Virus record (IMG/VR): IMGVR_UViG_3300044692_000144
Span: 1-49,551 of that record
DNA from: a virus
Strand: one strand, 5' to 3'
Length of the DNA: 49,551 nt
In this document: piece after piece, positions 8,046-15,701 of the stretch
How the letters are laid out: the number at the start of each line of letters is the position of its first letter
How positions within the stretch are numbered: the first letter of the stretch is position 1
Made by a program: the position numbers and the translations under genes
The notes under the pieces: model-generated
Databases searched by the model: none
Told to the model about the DNA's origin: nothing
Seen by the model: only the letters and a program-made list of their open reading frames with translations

Positions 8046-8869
8046 GCCGCGACGGGCTCGGTCTTACGGCCGCGCCCCCTCGTCGAGCCGGACTTCCCCG
8101 ACTGTTTTTTCTCCTCCGATTTCGAGCCCGACGCCTCCTGCGGTTTCTGCGCGTCGGTGATCGGCTTCATCGCCCGGGCGAAGTCGGCCGCGAGGGCCTT
8201 CGCGTCGAGCGGCAGCGGATCGGTGAGCGGCAGCGCCCCGCGGGGCATGCGACCACCGGCCTCGTGCTCCTCGGCGCCCTGCGTGCGCAGGACCCGGTTG
8301 CTCTTCTCCTCGTCGCCCTCCCAGGTGGCGAGGAAGATGAAGTCGACGAAGCCGGTGATGAACTGCCGGCCCTGCCCGGCGAGCGTCGACTGCGTCACCG
8401 TCTTCTTGCCGACCTTCTTTTTCACCTCGACGTCTTTGGCGTGGCTGATGAACCACAGCCCGAGGCCGAGGTTGGCGAGCTTGCCGACGCGCAGACGGAA
8501 CTCATCCGCCACGGCGCCCCAGCCCTTGCCGTATTCGGCGTCGGCCGGGTGGTCGATCTCCATTTTCTGGCAGACGTAGTCGCTGCACATCCGGTACAGC
8601 TCGTCCACCGTGTCGACGACGACGATCTTGAACGGGCCGGGGTCGGCTGCCAGGTCGTCGACCGCGCGACGGAACGTCGCCCAGTCGCGGACTTCTTCGG
8701 AGTACACCTCCAACGCACCCAGCCCCGGCTCGGTCGCCAGGAAAAGGGTGTTGTCAGGGAGCAGCTCCGACGCGAACGTACTCTTTCCGATCTTGGGCGG
8801 CCCGTAGAGCTGGACTTTCGCCCTGCTCAGCCGCAGACCGGGTTTCGACTTCTCCGTTGGGAGAGCCAT
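8042..8869 (-). CDS. Sak4-like RecA-family ATPase
   Basis: A 275-residue ATPase with Walker A GPPKIGKST at 23-31 and Walker B KIVVVDT at 81-87. The short single-domain RecA core followed by a Lys/Ser-rich tail is typical of Sak4 phage recombinases. It lies between SSB and a Cas4-like nuclease, the usual company of Sak4. It should promote single-strand annealing or strand exchange with the SSB-like partner. Confidence 0.85.
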   Translation of the reverse strand: MALPTEKSKPGLRLSRAKVQLYGPPKIGKSTFASELLPDNTLFLATEPGLGALEVYSEEVRDWATFRRAVDDLAADPGPFKIVVVDTVDELYRMCSDYVCQKMEIDHPADAEYGKGWGAVADEFRLRVGKLANLGLGLWFISHAKDVEVKKKVGKKTVTQSTLAGQGRQFITGFVDFIFLATWEGDEEKSNRVLRTQGAEEHEAGGRMPRGALPLTDPLPLDAKALAADFARAMKPITDAQKPQEASGSKSEEKKQSGKSGSTRGRGRKTEPVAA

Positions 8870-8989
8870 CTACTTCACCTCCGTTCCACAAGTCGGGCAG
8901 TCCGTGGACGGAGTGAGGTCCCAGTCTGAAGGCGCTGGTAGATCAACCAGCGTCCCGCACAGCGGGCACTCCACCTTTTCCCAATCCAT
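8870..8989 (-). CDS. 39-residue double zinc-knuckle protein
   Basis: A very short gene with a strong Shine-Dalgarno (GGAGG, 7 nt before ATG). Two knuckles, CPLC near residue 8 and CPTC near residue 31, form a complete zinc ribbon. Its TAG is immediately followed by the ATG of the Sak4-like gene. Probably a tiny zinc-ribbon accessory factor. Confidence 0.75.
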   Translation of the reverse strand: MDWEKVECPLCGTLVDLPAPSDWDLTPSTDCPTCGTEVK

Positions 8990-9001
8990 GACTACACCTC
9001 C

Positions 9002-9988
9002 TCACTGGTTTTTGGTGTTGTTGTTTGAACCTCGGTCGCTCTCGGGCTTCGGGCCGTACAGATGCACGGCGTCGGGGTCACCCGTGCAGAGCGGAAGGAA
9101 CGGACAGCCGCCGTAGTCGTGGCAGTGCGAGGAGTTGCGCGGGAAGACGAACTGACGCTCGGCGTCGCGCCGGTGCTGTGCCCACTGCCACAGTTCGGCC
9201 TCGATCCGGGTCAGGTCGAAGATGTCGAAGTCGAGCGGCTCCTCGTGGAGGTAGAACTCAGGCCGCTGCTCGTAGTCGGCGGCGAGCCGCTCGAGGAACT
9301 GGTCGATCGACTCACCTTTGCGCTGTTTGATCGACGGCTTGCGGGTGAAGCGGAAGAGGATCTTCGTCACCGGCTTGCCGGTTGCCCGCCAGATCCCGTA
9401 GCGGCTGAGCGCCAGCTGGCGGTCGAGCGGCAGGCGCTTCACCATCGACTCCTGGACGGCGCCGACCAGCTTGTCCTCGACCATCGTGGACTCGTCGCCC
9501 TCGTCGACCAGGCGGTCGGCATAGCCGAGCAGGTCGAAGGTGCGCGAGTAGGCCCCGGTCTCGGGATTGCGCAGCCGCACCCGGTACTCCCACTCGCGCT
9601 CGCCCGGCGAGATCTCGCCGTAGGCCGCGAGGTAGGCCTTCACCGCGGAGCCGACGGTTACCGCCTCGATCCGCATCTTGTCCTCGTCGGTCTGGGTGAG
9701 GACGATCGTGCGCTTCACGATCTCGTCGATCGCGACCTTCGGATCGCCGGCCTCGAGACCCTTGGCGAAGGCGCCGCCCATCCGCCGCGGCGATCCGACG
9801 GCGATCGGCGCGATCTTGTCGACGTATTCGTAGGCGTAGAGCTGCTGGCAGGCCAGCTGCGCGTTCAGCGAGGAGTGGGAGAGGTGGCGGCGGCCGACCT
9901 CCTCGTCGGTCAGGCCCGCGAGGTTCTCCGCCTCGGCGGCCCGAAGCTCGGGCAGGTCCTGCAGGACGGTGCTGATCGTGACGCTCAT
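9002..9988 (-). CDS. Cas4/RecB-like PD-(D/E)XK nuclease
   Basis: A 328-residue protein. The first half has the nuclease core (GGAFAKGLEAG, DLLGYADRLVDEG, VEDKLVGAVQE with the E-x-K pair). The C terminus has a Cys cluster, CHDYGGCPFLPLC, that can hold an iron-sulfur cluster as in Cas4 and AddB. It overlaps the preceding gene by ATGA and precedes the zinc-ribbon and Sak4-like genes. It is most likely the phage exonuclease that prepares ends for recombination. There are no CRISPR genes nearby. Confidence 0.85.
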   Translation of the reverse strand: MSVTISTVLQDLPELRAAEAENLAGLTDEEVGRRHLSHSSLNAQLACQQLYAYEYVDKIAPIAVGSPRRMGGAFAKGLEAGDPKVAIDEIVKRTIVLTQTDEDKMRIEAVTVGSAVKAYLAAYGEISPGEREWEYRVRLRNPETGAYSRTFDLLGYADRLVDEGDESTMVEDKLVGAVQESMVKRLPLDRQLALSRYGIWRATGKPVTKILFRFTRKPSIKQRKGESIDQFLERLAADYEQRPEFYLHEEPLDFDIFDLTRIEAELWQWAQHRRDAERQFVFPRNSSHCHDYGGCPFLPLCTGDPDAVHLYGPKPESDRGSNNNTKNQ

Positions 9989-10197
9989 GCGCGAGCCCTC
10001 CGGCGGCGCATGGGCGGGTCGACCCGCTCGACGACGTCGGCGATTCGGACCCGGCGCCAGGTGGGCCAGCGGTCGATCGGCTGGATCCGGACCCAGCCGG
10101 GCTCGTCGAGACCGGTCACGGTCGCCGCGAAGCGCTGGCGGCAGGCGTCGACCTTGACCTCGACCGTGTTGCCGACGTGGAGGAGGGAGCGGTTCAT
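9985..10197 (-). CDS. Small SH3-barrel-like protein
   Basis: A 70-residue protein with AAGGAG upstream. It is beta-rich (NTVEVKVDACRQRFAATVTGLDEPGWVRIQPI) with a basic C-terminal tail, consistent with a small barrel. Function unknown. Confidence 0.6.
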   Translation of the reverse strand: MNRSLLHVGNTVEVKVDACRQRFAATVTGLDEPGWVRIQPIDRWPTWRRVRIADVVERVDPPMRRRRARA

Positions 10198-10379
10198 CGC
10201 GACTCCTTCGCAAGCGACCGCAAGGCGGCCTCGAAGTCGATGTCTTGGTCGTCGGGCCCGGCCATGGGTTCGGTCGGGCGGGGCGGCGCGCACAGCCACT
10301 CATCCCAGTGACGGACGAAGTGGCGGACGACTGCGACGCCGCCGACGATTCCTACAGCGGGAAGGAGGTAGTCGATCAC
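10194..10379 (-). CDS. Small membrane protein
   Basis: 61 residues with one N-terminal membrane span (YLLPAVGIVGGVAVV) and an acidic soluble tail. Overlaps both neighbours by ATGA-type junctions. Role unknown. Confidence 0.6.
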   Translation of the reverse strand: MIDYLLPAVGIVGGVAVVRHFVRHWDEWLCAPPRPTEPMAGPDDQDIDFEAALRSLAKESR

Positions 10380-10762
10380 GCGAACTCGACCTCGTACTCG
10401 CGCTCGTCGAAGAGGGTGTCAGCGAAGCCGACGGGCACAGTCCTCCCAGCCCGTCGGCTCCGCGGTTGATCCTGAACCGGACGAGCGACCATCCCGTCCG
10501 ACTCCGCGCCGGGGTGAGGGCCCTGAGAGGAGCCACCGACGCGGAGTCCGACGGGTTCGGCCGCGAGGAAGTAGAGGGTGCCGTCGGCGACCCGTCTGGT
10601 CCGGATGAGGAAGCCTGCCTCGCGCAGCTCGTGGACGCAGCTGCCGACCTGCTCGAAGCCGGCGAGGATCAGCTCGCTGCTGTTGACGACGCCGCCGCGC
10701 AGCCGCGCGAGGATCACGCGCGTCGTCGGTTTCAGGCCGTCTTCGACGTTAGTCTGCGGCAT
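10376..10762 (-). CDS. Winged-helix-like protein
   Basis: 128 residues; the ATG lies inside the end of the previous gene (14-nt overlap). Residues about 15-68 form a winged helix (ILARLRGGVVNSSELILAGFEQ...HELREAGFLIRTRR), then a Pro/Gly/Arg-rich linker and an acidic tail. Possibly a DNA-binding early regulator; not assignable to a family. Confidence 0.6.
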   Translation of the reverse strand: MPQTNVEDGLKPTTRVILARLRGGVVNSSELILAGFEQVGSCVHELREAGFLIRTRRVADGTLYFLAAEPVGLRVGGSSQGPHPGAESDGMVARPVQDQPRSRRAGRTVPVGFADTLFDEREYEVEFA

Positions 10763-11348
10763 TGCGAGCACTCCCATGCTCGGCTTCGGCGCCGTCGCGG
10801 CTCGATCCCGCGGCGGCGCTTTTCTCGGTCAGCTCCCGCAGGACGCGGAACTTGGCGGCGCCGAGCTCGTGTGCGACCGCAGGGCTGAGCAGCATCAGGC
10901 GCGGGATCTCCGCGATCGCCTCGCGCACCTTGTGGCGCGCCTCGACGATCTCCGCCGGCGGCCGCCCCTCGAGGCGGGAGAGGATGTCGAGGGGCGGCCG
11001 AAGGTGACGGGCGATCGCCTTGGCGCCGAAGACCTGGCGGCTGCCGTTGCGCTCGCCGAAGCGAAGATCGCTGACCAGCTGGTCGGCCGCGCAGCAGAGC
11101 GCGAGCTCGGCGTAGGCCTCTTCGAGGTTGGAGTCGATCGCGGCTTCGACCTCGAGGAGGAGCTCCTCGCGCTCCGGACCGGGAGGAAGCCGGAGCGCGA
11201 GGGCCTGAATCCGCTCTAGATGCGAATCGACCGCGGCCGACGGATCGTACTGACGCAGGTTGTGGGCCCGGGCTTCCATCGCGTTCTCGAGGAACGCGCC
11301 GTTGATCGCCGAGGCCGAGACCGGGGAGGACGGGATCAGGCGGAACAT
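10749..11348 (-). CDS. Alpha-helical early protein, unknown
   Basis: 199 residues, almost all helical with Leu/Ala/Glu-rich heptads. It starts with an ATG touching the stop of the Cro-like gene. Second gene of the leftward early operon. I do not recognise the family. Confidence 0.7.
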   Translation of the reverse strand: MFRLIPSSPVSASAINGAFLENAMEARAHNLRQYDPSAAVDSHLERIQALALRLPPGPEREELLLEVEAAIDSNLEEAYAELALCCAADQLVSDLRFGERNGSRQVFGAKAIARHLRPPLDILSRLEGRPPAEIVEARHKVREAIAEIPRLMLLSPAVAHELGAAKFRVLRELTEKSAAAGSSRDGAEAEHGSARNAAD

Positions 11349-11563
11349 CAGAAGAGGCGCTCCGTCCCGGGGAAGACGTCGGAGATTTCCCGCCCAAGGG
11401 CCTCGGCGATCAGGGCCTTCTTATCGTCGGGGACGTGCAGTCCCTTGCAGTAGCTGTGGATCGTCGTCCGGCTGGTGCCGATGACTCGGCCGAGCCATGC
11501 CTGAGATCGACCCTCGGTGTCGAGGATCTCGGCGAGGCGGGTGAGGTAGGTCTTGGTCGGCAT
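11348..11563 (-). CDS. Cro/XRE-type helix-turn-helix protein
   Basis: 71 residues, nearly all one XRE helix-turn-helix (RSQAWLGRVIGTSRTTIHSYCKG). It is divergent from the larger HTH gene and is first in the leftward early operon, the Cro position of a lambdoid switch. The ATG at 11563 is chosen over TTG at 11575. No Shine-Dalgarno is seen, so the mRNA may have a very short leader. Confidence 0.75.
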   Translation of the reverse strand: MPTKTYLTRLAEILDTEGRSQAWLGRVIGTSRTTIHSYCKGLHVPDDKKALIAEALGREISDVFPGTERLF

Positions 11564-11588
11564 CGTTCGGAACAAGTTGTGCCGGACG

Positions 11589-11618
11589 ACAGTAGCCGCA
11601 CGGATAGACGTTTGTCAA
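11589..11618 (-). promoter_or_regulatory. Leftward early promoter
   Basis: On the minus strand TTGACA (11618-11613), an 18-bp spacer and TACTGT (11594-11589). The -35 is a perfect consensus. Transcription should start about 11580, just upstream of the Cro-like start at 11563, so the leader is short. It drives the early operon. Confidence 0.7.
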
Positions 11619-11647
11619 GTCGCTCCGTCCCGAAGTTGCATGACGGG

Positions 11648-12097
11648 ATGAGCGGAACGCCTCGTCCCTGGTTCGAGTTGGTCGACGAGTTGCGCGCGCA
11701 GACGCGCATGAGCCAGGACGATCTGGCCTACTCGGCGCGCCAGCATGGGGCGCCCTCGACGCTGACCGGTAGCTGGATCAGCCAGCTGAAGCTGGGGAAG
11801 CGGCCGCTCGCGATCGACATCCTCGAGGGGATGGCCGGCGCCCTCGGCGTCGACCCGAACATCTTCGTCGAGTACCGCCTGGCGATCGCCCGCCGGGCCC
11901 TCGACGAGAAGGAGGTCGGGCTACCTCAGGCCGCGGCGACGCTCACAGCACTCGGAGACGTGGTCGCCGGGGTTCCGGGGCCGCCTCCCGGCGAGCTCGC
12001 CCAGCTACTTCAAGACGCCGCGCCCAGCTCGAGAGATCGCGCGCGATCGGGCTCGTCGGCATCTCGGAAATCAGGTCGTCGGCCTCGGTCCGCATGA
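11648..12097 (+). CDS. XRE-family repressor-like protein
   Basis: 149 residues with an XRE helix-turn-helix in the first 75 (MSQDDLAYSARQHGAPSTLTGSWISQLKLGKRPL). It is rightward and divergent from the Cro-like gene, so it is the best candidate for the lysogeny repressor. The C-terminal 40 residues are Ser/Arg-rich and overlap a minus-strand gene. No peptidase domain for RecA-type cleavage is visible. A four-codon frame (ATGACGGGATGA) just upstream overlaps its start. Confidence 0.75.
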   Translation: MSGTPRPWFELVDELRAQTRMSQDDLAYSARQHGAPSTLTGSWISQLKLGKRPLAIDILEGMAGALGVDPNIFVEYRLAIARRALDEKEVGLPQAAATLTALGDVVAGVPGPPPGELAQLLQDAAPSSRDRARSGSSASRKSGRRPRSA

Positions 12098-12161
12098 ACT
12101 CGGCGACGCGCTCGAGCGCGGCCCCCTCGATCGACTCTGCCGTTTCCCTGCCGCGTTCCAT
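11943..12161 (-). CDS. Small helical protein overlapping the repressor gene
   Basis: 72 residues (MERGRETAESIEGAALERVAEF...), helical and protein-like at its N terminus, with GGGGGG close before the ATG. About 155 nt overlap the 3' end of the plus-strand repressor gene in antisense. One of the two ends may be wrong. Confidence 0.35.
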   Translation of the reverse strand: MERGRETAESIEGAALERVAEFMRTEADDLISEMPTSPIARDLSSWARRLEVAGRARREAAPEPRRPRLRVL

Positions 12162-12254
12162 CGCGCCCCCCAAGCGCTCGGGTTGAGAACTCCCCGCGTT
12201 TTAGCAGCGGCGGGTCGGCCGGTGGGGAGGAAATATTGAAGGGGCCCCGACCGA

Positions 12255-12836
12255 TCAGGGCTCCTCGAAGAGCATCGCCGCCTGCATCGCGTTGATCGTC
12301 GGCTGGCCGGGATCCTTCGCGATCCTGTTGGCGCTGTCCTCGCGGATGCGCATCGTTTCTTCATGGAGGTTGAGGTGGAGGTCGCAGAGTTCGCGCCAGC
12401 CTGTTTCATCGACCAATGCCGGGGTCCGCGTCAACGCACGCTCGGGCCGAGCATCGAAGCTGCCGGCGCTGACGGCCCGCGTGGCCGAAGCGACGATCAG
12501 CTGGAGGGTGTACGTGGTGAATGCGGTGCGGTGCTGAGGCTCAAGGCGGGCGAACTGCTCCTCGGTCAGAAGCGGCAACACGCGCGCGCGAAAGAAGTGC
12601 TCGACGGCGCCGCGGACCCTGCGCTCGTCGACCAGCTCGACCAGCTCGAGCGACTCAAGGCGACGCACGTGGTAGGCGACCTTGCCGACATCTCTGAGGC
12701 GGAGCTCATGCGCGATTTCGGTCGGGCTGGCCGTTCGTTGCGTCAGGACATCGAGTGCCTGGATGCGGATGGGGTGGCGGGCGATCGCGGCAAGGTCGAC
12801 CGACTTCGACCGGGTAGCGGTGGTGGACGAGTCCAA
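12255..12836 (-). CDS. ArsR-like winged-helix regulator
   Basis: 193 residues, TTG start with AGGAGG 7 nt upstream. Residues 10-70 are an ArsR-type winged helix (ARHPIRIQALDVLTQRTASPTEIAHELRL...VAYHVRRLESLELVELV). The rest is helical. This form is frequent in Thermoleophilia genomes. It is divergent from the plus-strand genes and lies beside the operator palindrome, so it may control that side of the switch. It could also be a cargo regulator. Confidence 0.75.
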   Translation of the reverse strand: MDSSTTATRSKSVDLAAIARHPIRIQALDVLTQRTASPTEIAHELRLRDVGKVAYHVRRLESLELVELVDERRVRGAVEHFFRARVLPLLTEEQFARLEPQHRTAFTTYTLQLIVASATRAVSAGSFDARPERALTRTPALVDETGWRELCDLHLNLHEETMRIREDSANRIAKDPGQPTINAMQAAMLFEEP

Positions 12837-12922
12837 TTCATTCCTCCTCTCAGGATTACTCGATCAAACCTAGTCGAGACGACGGCCGGCCGCCAGCCGA
12901 AATTGCAGGATCGCGCCTAAAT

Positions 12923-12940
12923 GTTGGAAGCGGTTCCAAC
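12923..12940. promoter_or_regulatory. LacI/GalR-type operator palindrome
   Basis: GTTGGAA at 12923-12929 and TTCCAAC at 12934-12940 flank GCGG. The core TGGAAGCGGTTCCA fits the LacI-family operator form TGGAAnCGnTTCCA, centred on CpG. It lies between the divergent ArsR-like gene and the plus-strand genes. No LacI gene is in the window, so the ligand would be a host regulator. Confidence 0.55.
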
Positions 12941-12992
12941 AGTCGATCGGGTCTGATCCGTCGAGCAAGTCCAGAGAGAGGAGGTGGTCGAC

Positions 12993-13052
12993 GTGAGGAT
13001 CGCAGTCACGGTCGCCGCGATGCCGGCAGTCAGCATCTCGAAGAGCACCTGA
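12993..13052 (+). CDS. 19-residue candidate small peptide
   Basis: GTG start with a strong Shine-Dalgarno (GAGAGGAGGTG). It encodes VRIAVTVAAMPAVSISKST and is followed at once by a strong hairpin. It may be a leader peptide or a chance frame. Confidence 0.3.
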   Translation: MRIAVTVAAMPAVSISKST

Positions 13053-13059
13053 GAGCTTG

Positions 13060-13089
13060 GCGGGCCGGCGCGCAGGGCGCCCGGCCCGC
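13060..13089 (+). terminator. Strong GC hairpin, terminator-like
   Basis: GCGGGCCGG (13060-13068) pairs with CCGGCCCGC (13081-13089) around a 12-nt loop. No T tract follows, so termination is uncertain. Confidence 0.5.
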
Positions 13090-13172
13090 GTTCTCCCCGC
13101 CGGAGGGGTGGACGATCGCGTACCGGTCTAGGCTCGCGCCACGTCCATCTCTGAAGATCTGGGAGGCTGACC

Positions 13173-13463
13173 ATGACCATCACCATCAGGCGTTCGACGG
13201 CGGCAGTTCTGATCGCGCTCGTCGGCGTCCTCGGCGGACTCGCGATCAGCAATGTGAGCGACGCCTTCTCCTCGAACCCGCCGGCGGCGGCATCTTACGC
13301 AAGCGCACCGTTCGAAAAGACGTTGACTCGGATAGAACGGCAACTCGGCGAAATCAGCGACGCTGTCGGGCATAGCGCGGGGATCTACAACATCCTCGCC
13401 GAAGTGGAGAAGATCCAGAGCAACACCGCCGGGTCTCGGTTCCGGGCGACGCAGGGGAGGTAG
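13173..13463 (+). CDS. Small secreted/anchored protein with coiled coil
   Basis: 96 residues, with GGGAGG 6 nt before the ATG. The first 30 residues are a signal peptide or membrane anchor (AAVLIALVGVLGGLAISNV). Residues 45-85 are amphipathic (KTLTRIERQLGEISDAV). It is plus strand with the gene after it, probably a two-gene lysogenic-conversion unit. Confidence 0.65.
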   Translation: MTITIRRSTAAVLIALVGVLGGLAISNVSDAFSSNPPAAASYASAPFEKTLTRIERQLGEISDAVGHSAGIYNILAEVEKIQSNTAGSRFRATQGR

Positions 13464-13467
13464 GAAG

Positions 13468-14241
13468 GTGAGGAGACCTAGTTACGCCGCGATCACCTCG
13501 ACGTTGGCGCTGATCGTGGCGATCGCCGCGCTCTGCGTCGGCGGAGCGATCGCCGGCGGCGTCCTGGTGACGTCGAAGCAGATCAAGAACGGCTCGATCC
13601 TCACTCAGGATCTGCACAAGAACGCCGTGAAGGGCAAGGACATCGCCGAAGGCTCGGTCGCCTCGAGCGACATCGGCGCGGGGCAGGTGACGGCCCCTGA
13701 CATCGGCGCCGACCAGGTGACCGCGCCGGCGATCGGCGCCGGGCAGGTCGACTCCGAAGCGATCGGCAACGGCGACGTTTCCTCGGCCGACATCGGCAAC
13801 GGCCAGGTACAGCCGCAGGACGTGACGATGCCCGAACCCGAACAGCTGAAGGAGGGCGACACCGCGGTGCTCGCCGCGCCGACCCTCGAATTCCAGAAGG
13901 TCGACGACGTCGGGACCTATTCGAAGGAAGACCCGGAATCCGAGCTCGAGGTCGACTGGACCGGCTCGGCGAGGGGCGAAAACGGCGGCGAAGTGTCCGG
14001 CTGTGTCTTCCAGCTGCGCGTCGACGGCCAGCCCGCGCCGGACGGTGGTGGCGAAGTCTTCGCCAAGGGCCTCACCAGCGTTTCCGCGACGGCGCTCTTC
14101 GGCCAGCTGGCCGTCGGTACGCACGCAATCGAAATTTGGGCCCGCATCACCATCGCGACGGGCATGGGGAACAGCTGCACCGTCGGGCCCGCGGCCGCGG
14201 GCATCGGCCAGACCGTCGTCGTCAGCGAGCAGGTCTTCTGA
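13468..14241 (+). CDS. Anchored repeat protein with 'DIGxGQV' repeats
   Basis: 257 residues with an N-terminal membrane anchor (LALIVAIAALCVGGAIAGGVLV), then KQIKNGSI and about six to seven copies of a short repeat (S/P-x-DIG-x-G-Q-V), and a beta-rich C-terminal domain. The KQIKNGSI-type start is common in Solirubrobacterales exported proteins. It is plus strand, facing the lysis genes, and ends 15 nt from the convergent holin gene. It is likely surface-exposed, made from the prophage. Confidence 0.7.
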   Translation: MRRPSYAAITSTLALIVAIAALCVGGAIAGGVLVTSKQIKNGSILTQDLHKNAVKGKDIAEGSVASSDIGAGQVTAPDIGADQVTAPAIGAGQVDSEAIGNGDVSSADIGNGQVQPQDVTMPEPEQLKEGDTAVLAAPTLEFQKVDDVGTYSKEDPESELEVDWTGSARGENGGEVSGCVFQLRVDGQPAPDGGGEVFAKGLTSVSATALFGQLAVGTHAIEIWARITIATGMGNSCTVGPAAAGIGQTVVVSEQVF

Positions 14242-14256
14242 GAGAGGGCGGCGGGG

Positions 14257-14496
14257 CTACTTCGCCGGCGACACGAGCCGGTGGGTGGCCTCGCCGCCGA
14301 GCAGGATCGGAACGACGATCTCGATGATCTGCAGGGCGCTGTCCGGCGCGACCACGATGCCGGCGGCGCCCGCCACGGCGACCACGCCGGCGGCGATGTA
14401 GGAGTTGGCGCGCGCGGGGTAGCGCCGGTATAGCGCCGCGGCCGCGGACGCCGCGCGCCTGCCCGCCGTGGCGAGCGCCCACAGCAGCGTGTTCAC
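14257..14496 (-). CDS. Holin-like membrane protein
   Basis: 79 residues, GTG start overlapping the endolysin stop (GTGA). Two membrane spans (SYIAAGVVAVAGAAGIVV and SALQIIEIVVPILLGG) and a short tail. The position right after the endolysin fits a holin that forms the membrane lesion for lysis. Confidence 0.75.
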   Translation of the reverse strand: MNTLLWALATAGRRAASAAAALYRRYPARANSYIAAGVVAVAGAAGIVVAPDSALQIIEIVVPILLGGEATHRLVSPAK

Positions 14497-15674
14497 GATC
14501 CACCTCGACCGATGTAGCGCGAGTGGTCGACGTCGCCGGAGACCCCGGCACAGTGCCAGTCGTCGCGGTCCTGCCAGAAGACGACGCGGTCGTGGTGGCC
14601 CTCCAGGTAGGGCTTCCAGTCGTCGACGTAGGCGGCGAACCAGATCCCGGCGAAATGCGGGACCGCGCCGAGGACCGGGTTCAGGCTCGACCCGTAGCCG
14701 TAGAGCATCGGGTCGACGTCGGTCATCGCCTTGAATTTTCGGGCGAAGTTCACGGCCCACTCCTTGGAGAAGGGCGCGGTCTCGAAATCGAGCACGCCGA
14801 TGACGCCCTGCTTGCCGGCCTTCCAGTCGGCGTAGCTGATGAACCGGCCCCCCGCGGCCTCGACGGTGCGGACGAAGTGCGCCGCCTCGGCGGCCGCGGA
14901 GTTGTTGTCGGGGCGGGCGAAATGGTAGACGCCGGTCCGCAGCCCGGCCTTCTGCATCGCCTCGAGGCGCGCGCCCGAGAAGCGGGAGTCGGTGAAGGTG
15001 GTGCCCTCGGTCGCCTTGCAGAAGGCGACGTCGACCTTGTGGGCGACCTTCTTCCAGTCGACGTCGCCCTGGGCCTCGGAGACGTCGATCGCCGCGCCGA
15101 GGCGGTCGGCCGCACGCTTGTTGCGCGAGGGACGCGGCGCGGGCTTGGCGTCGGCGAGCGCGTGCTTCGGCGACTTCCCCTTGCCGCCGAAGGCGTGGCG
15201 GAAAAAGGCGCGCCAACGGGAAGGCCTGCGGCGGAAGTTGAAGTGGTGCCGCTCGCTGCCAGACGAGTAAGGCCGGTAGAGATCCCAGCCGAGGCGCCGG
15301 GCCGCGGTTTCGATGCGCTCCGCTTCGGCCTCCTGTTCGGCTTCGGACCCCTTCAGGTTGATGTCGATCCCGCACCGCCACCACGGGAGCTTCTCGTGCA
15401 GCCGCCCGACCGTCCCGTCGCCGAGCAGGATGTGCGTCCCGCGATCCGGCGGGTTCGGGGTGCCGAGGACGCCCCACGCTGTGCGCTCGGCGGGCGTCGC
15501 CTCTGCGAGCTCGCGCTGCGAGTGCTTCCCGTTCGCGTGGAGTAGCGCCAGGGCGTCGTCGCCGCGATAGATGGACGAGTACTCGCAGCCCGTCAGCTTC
15601 TTCAGCTTGCGAAGGAGCGGATACATCGGCCGGGGGCACGGGCACCCATCGATCACGGCGAAGCGCAGAGCCAT
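14493..15674 (-). CDS. Two-domain endolysin: M15-like peptidase plus GH25 muramidase
   Basis: 393 residues. Residues 1-150 contain a peptidase M15-like core (CGIDINLKG at 101-109 and ERHHFNF at 141-147 as candidate zinc-site parts). Residues 150-193 are a Lys/Arg/Pro linker. The GH25 domain starts near 194 (D197, VLDFE with D296 and E298, ATEGTTF, YHFARPD). It should cut both the peptide stems and the glycan of peptidoglycan. The start lies directly after start-associated site S1. It sits between the XhlA-like and holin genes. Confidence 0.9.
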   Translation of the reverse strand: MALRFAVIDGCPCPRPMYPLLRKLKKLTGCEYSSIYRGDDALALLHANGKHSQRELAEATPAERTAWGVLGTPNPPDRGTHILLGDGTVGRLHEKLPWWRCGIDINLKGSEAEQEAEAERIETAARRLGWDLYRPYSSGSERHHFNFRRRPSRWRAFFRHAFGGKGKSPKHALADAKPAPRPSRNKRAADRLGAAIDVSEAQGDVDWKKVAHKVDVAFCKATEGTTFTDSRFSGARLEAMQKAGLRTGVYHFARPDNNSAAAEAAHFVRTVEAAGGRFISYADWKAGKQGVIGVLDFETAPFSKEWAVNFARKFKAMTDVDPMLYGYGSSLNPVLGAVPHFAGIWFAAYVDDWKPYLEGHHDRVVFWQDRDDWHCAGVSGDVDHSRYIGRGGS

Positions 15675-15690
15675 CGCCAGCGACTATCTG
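15675..15690 (-). promoter_or_regulatory. Start-associated site S1 (endolysin)
   Basis: CAGATAGTCGCTGGCG ends directly at the ATG at 15674. No Shine-Dalgarno. Slight variant of the element. Confidence 0.6.
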
Positions 15691-15701
15691 ACCGGGGCTC
15701 C

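Noticed and set aside
9062-10888. Plus-strand 608-codon frame
   Set aside because: Antisense to the Cas4-like nuclease and following genes; biased composition typical of a shadow.
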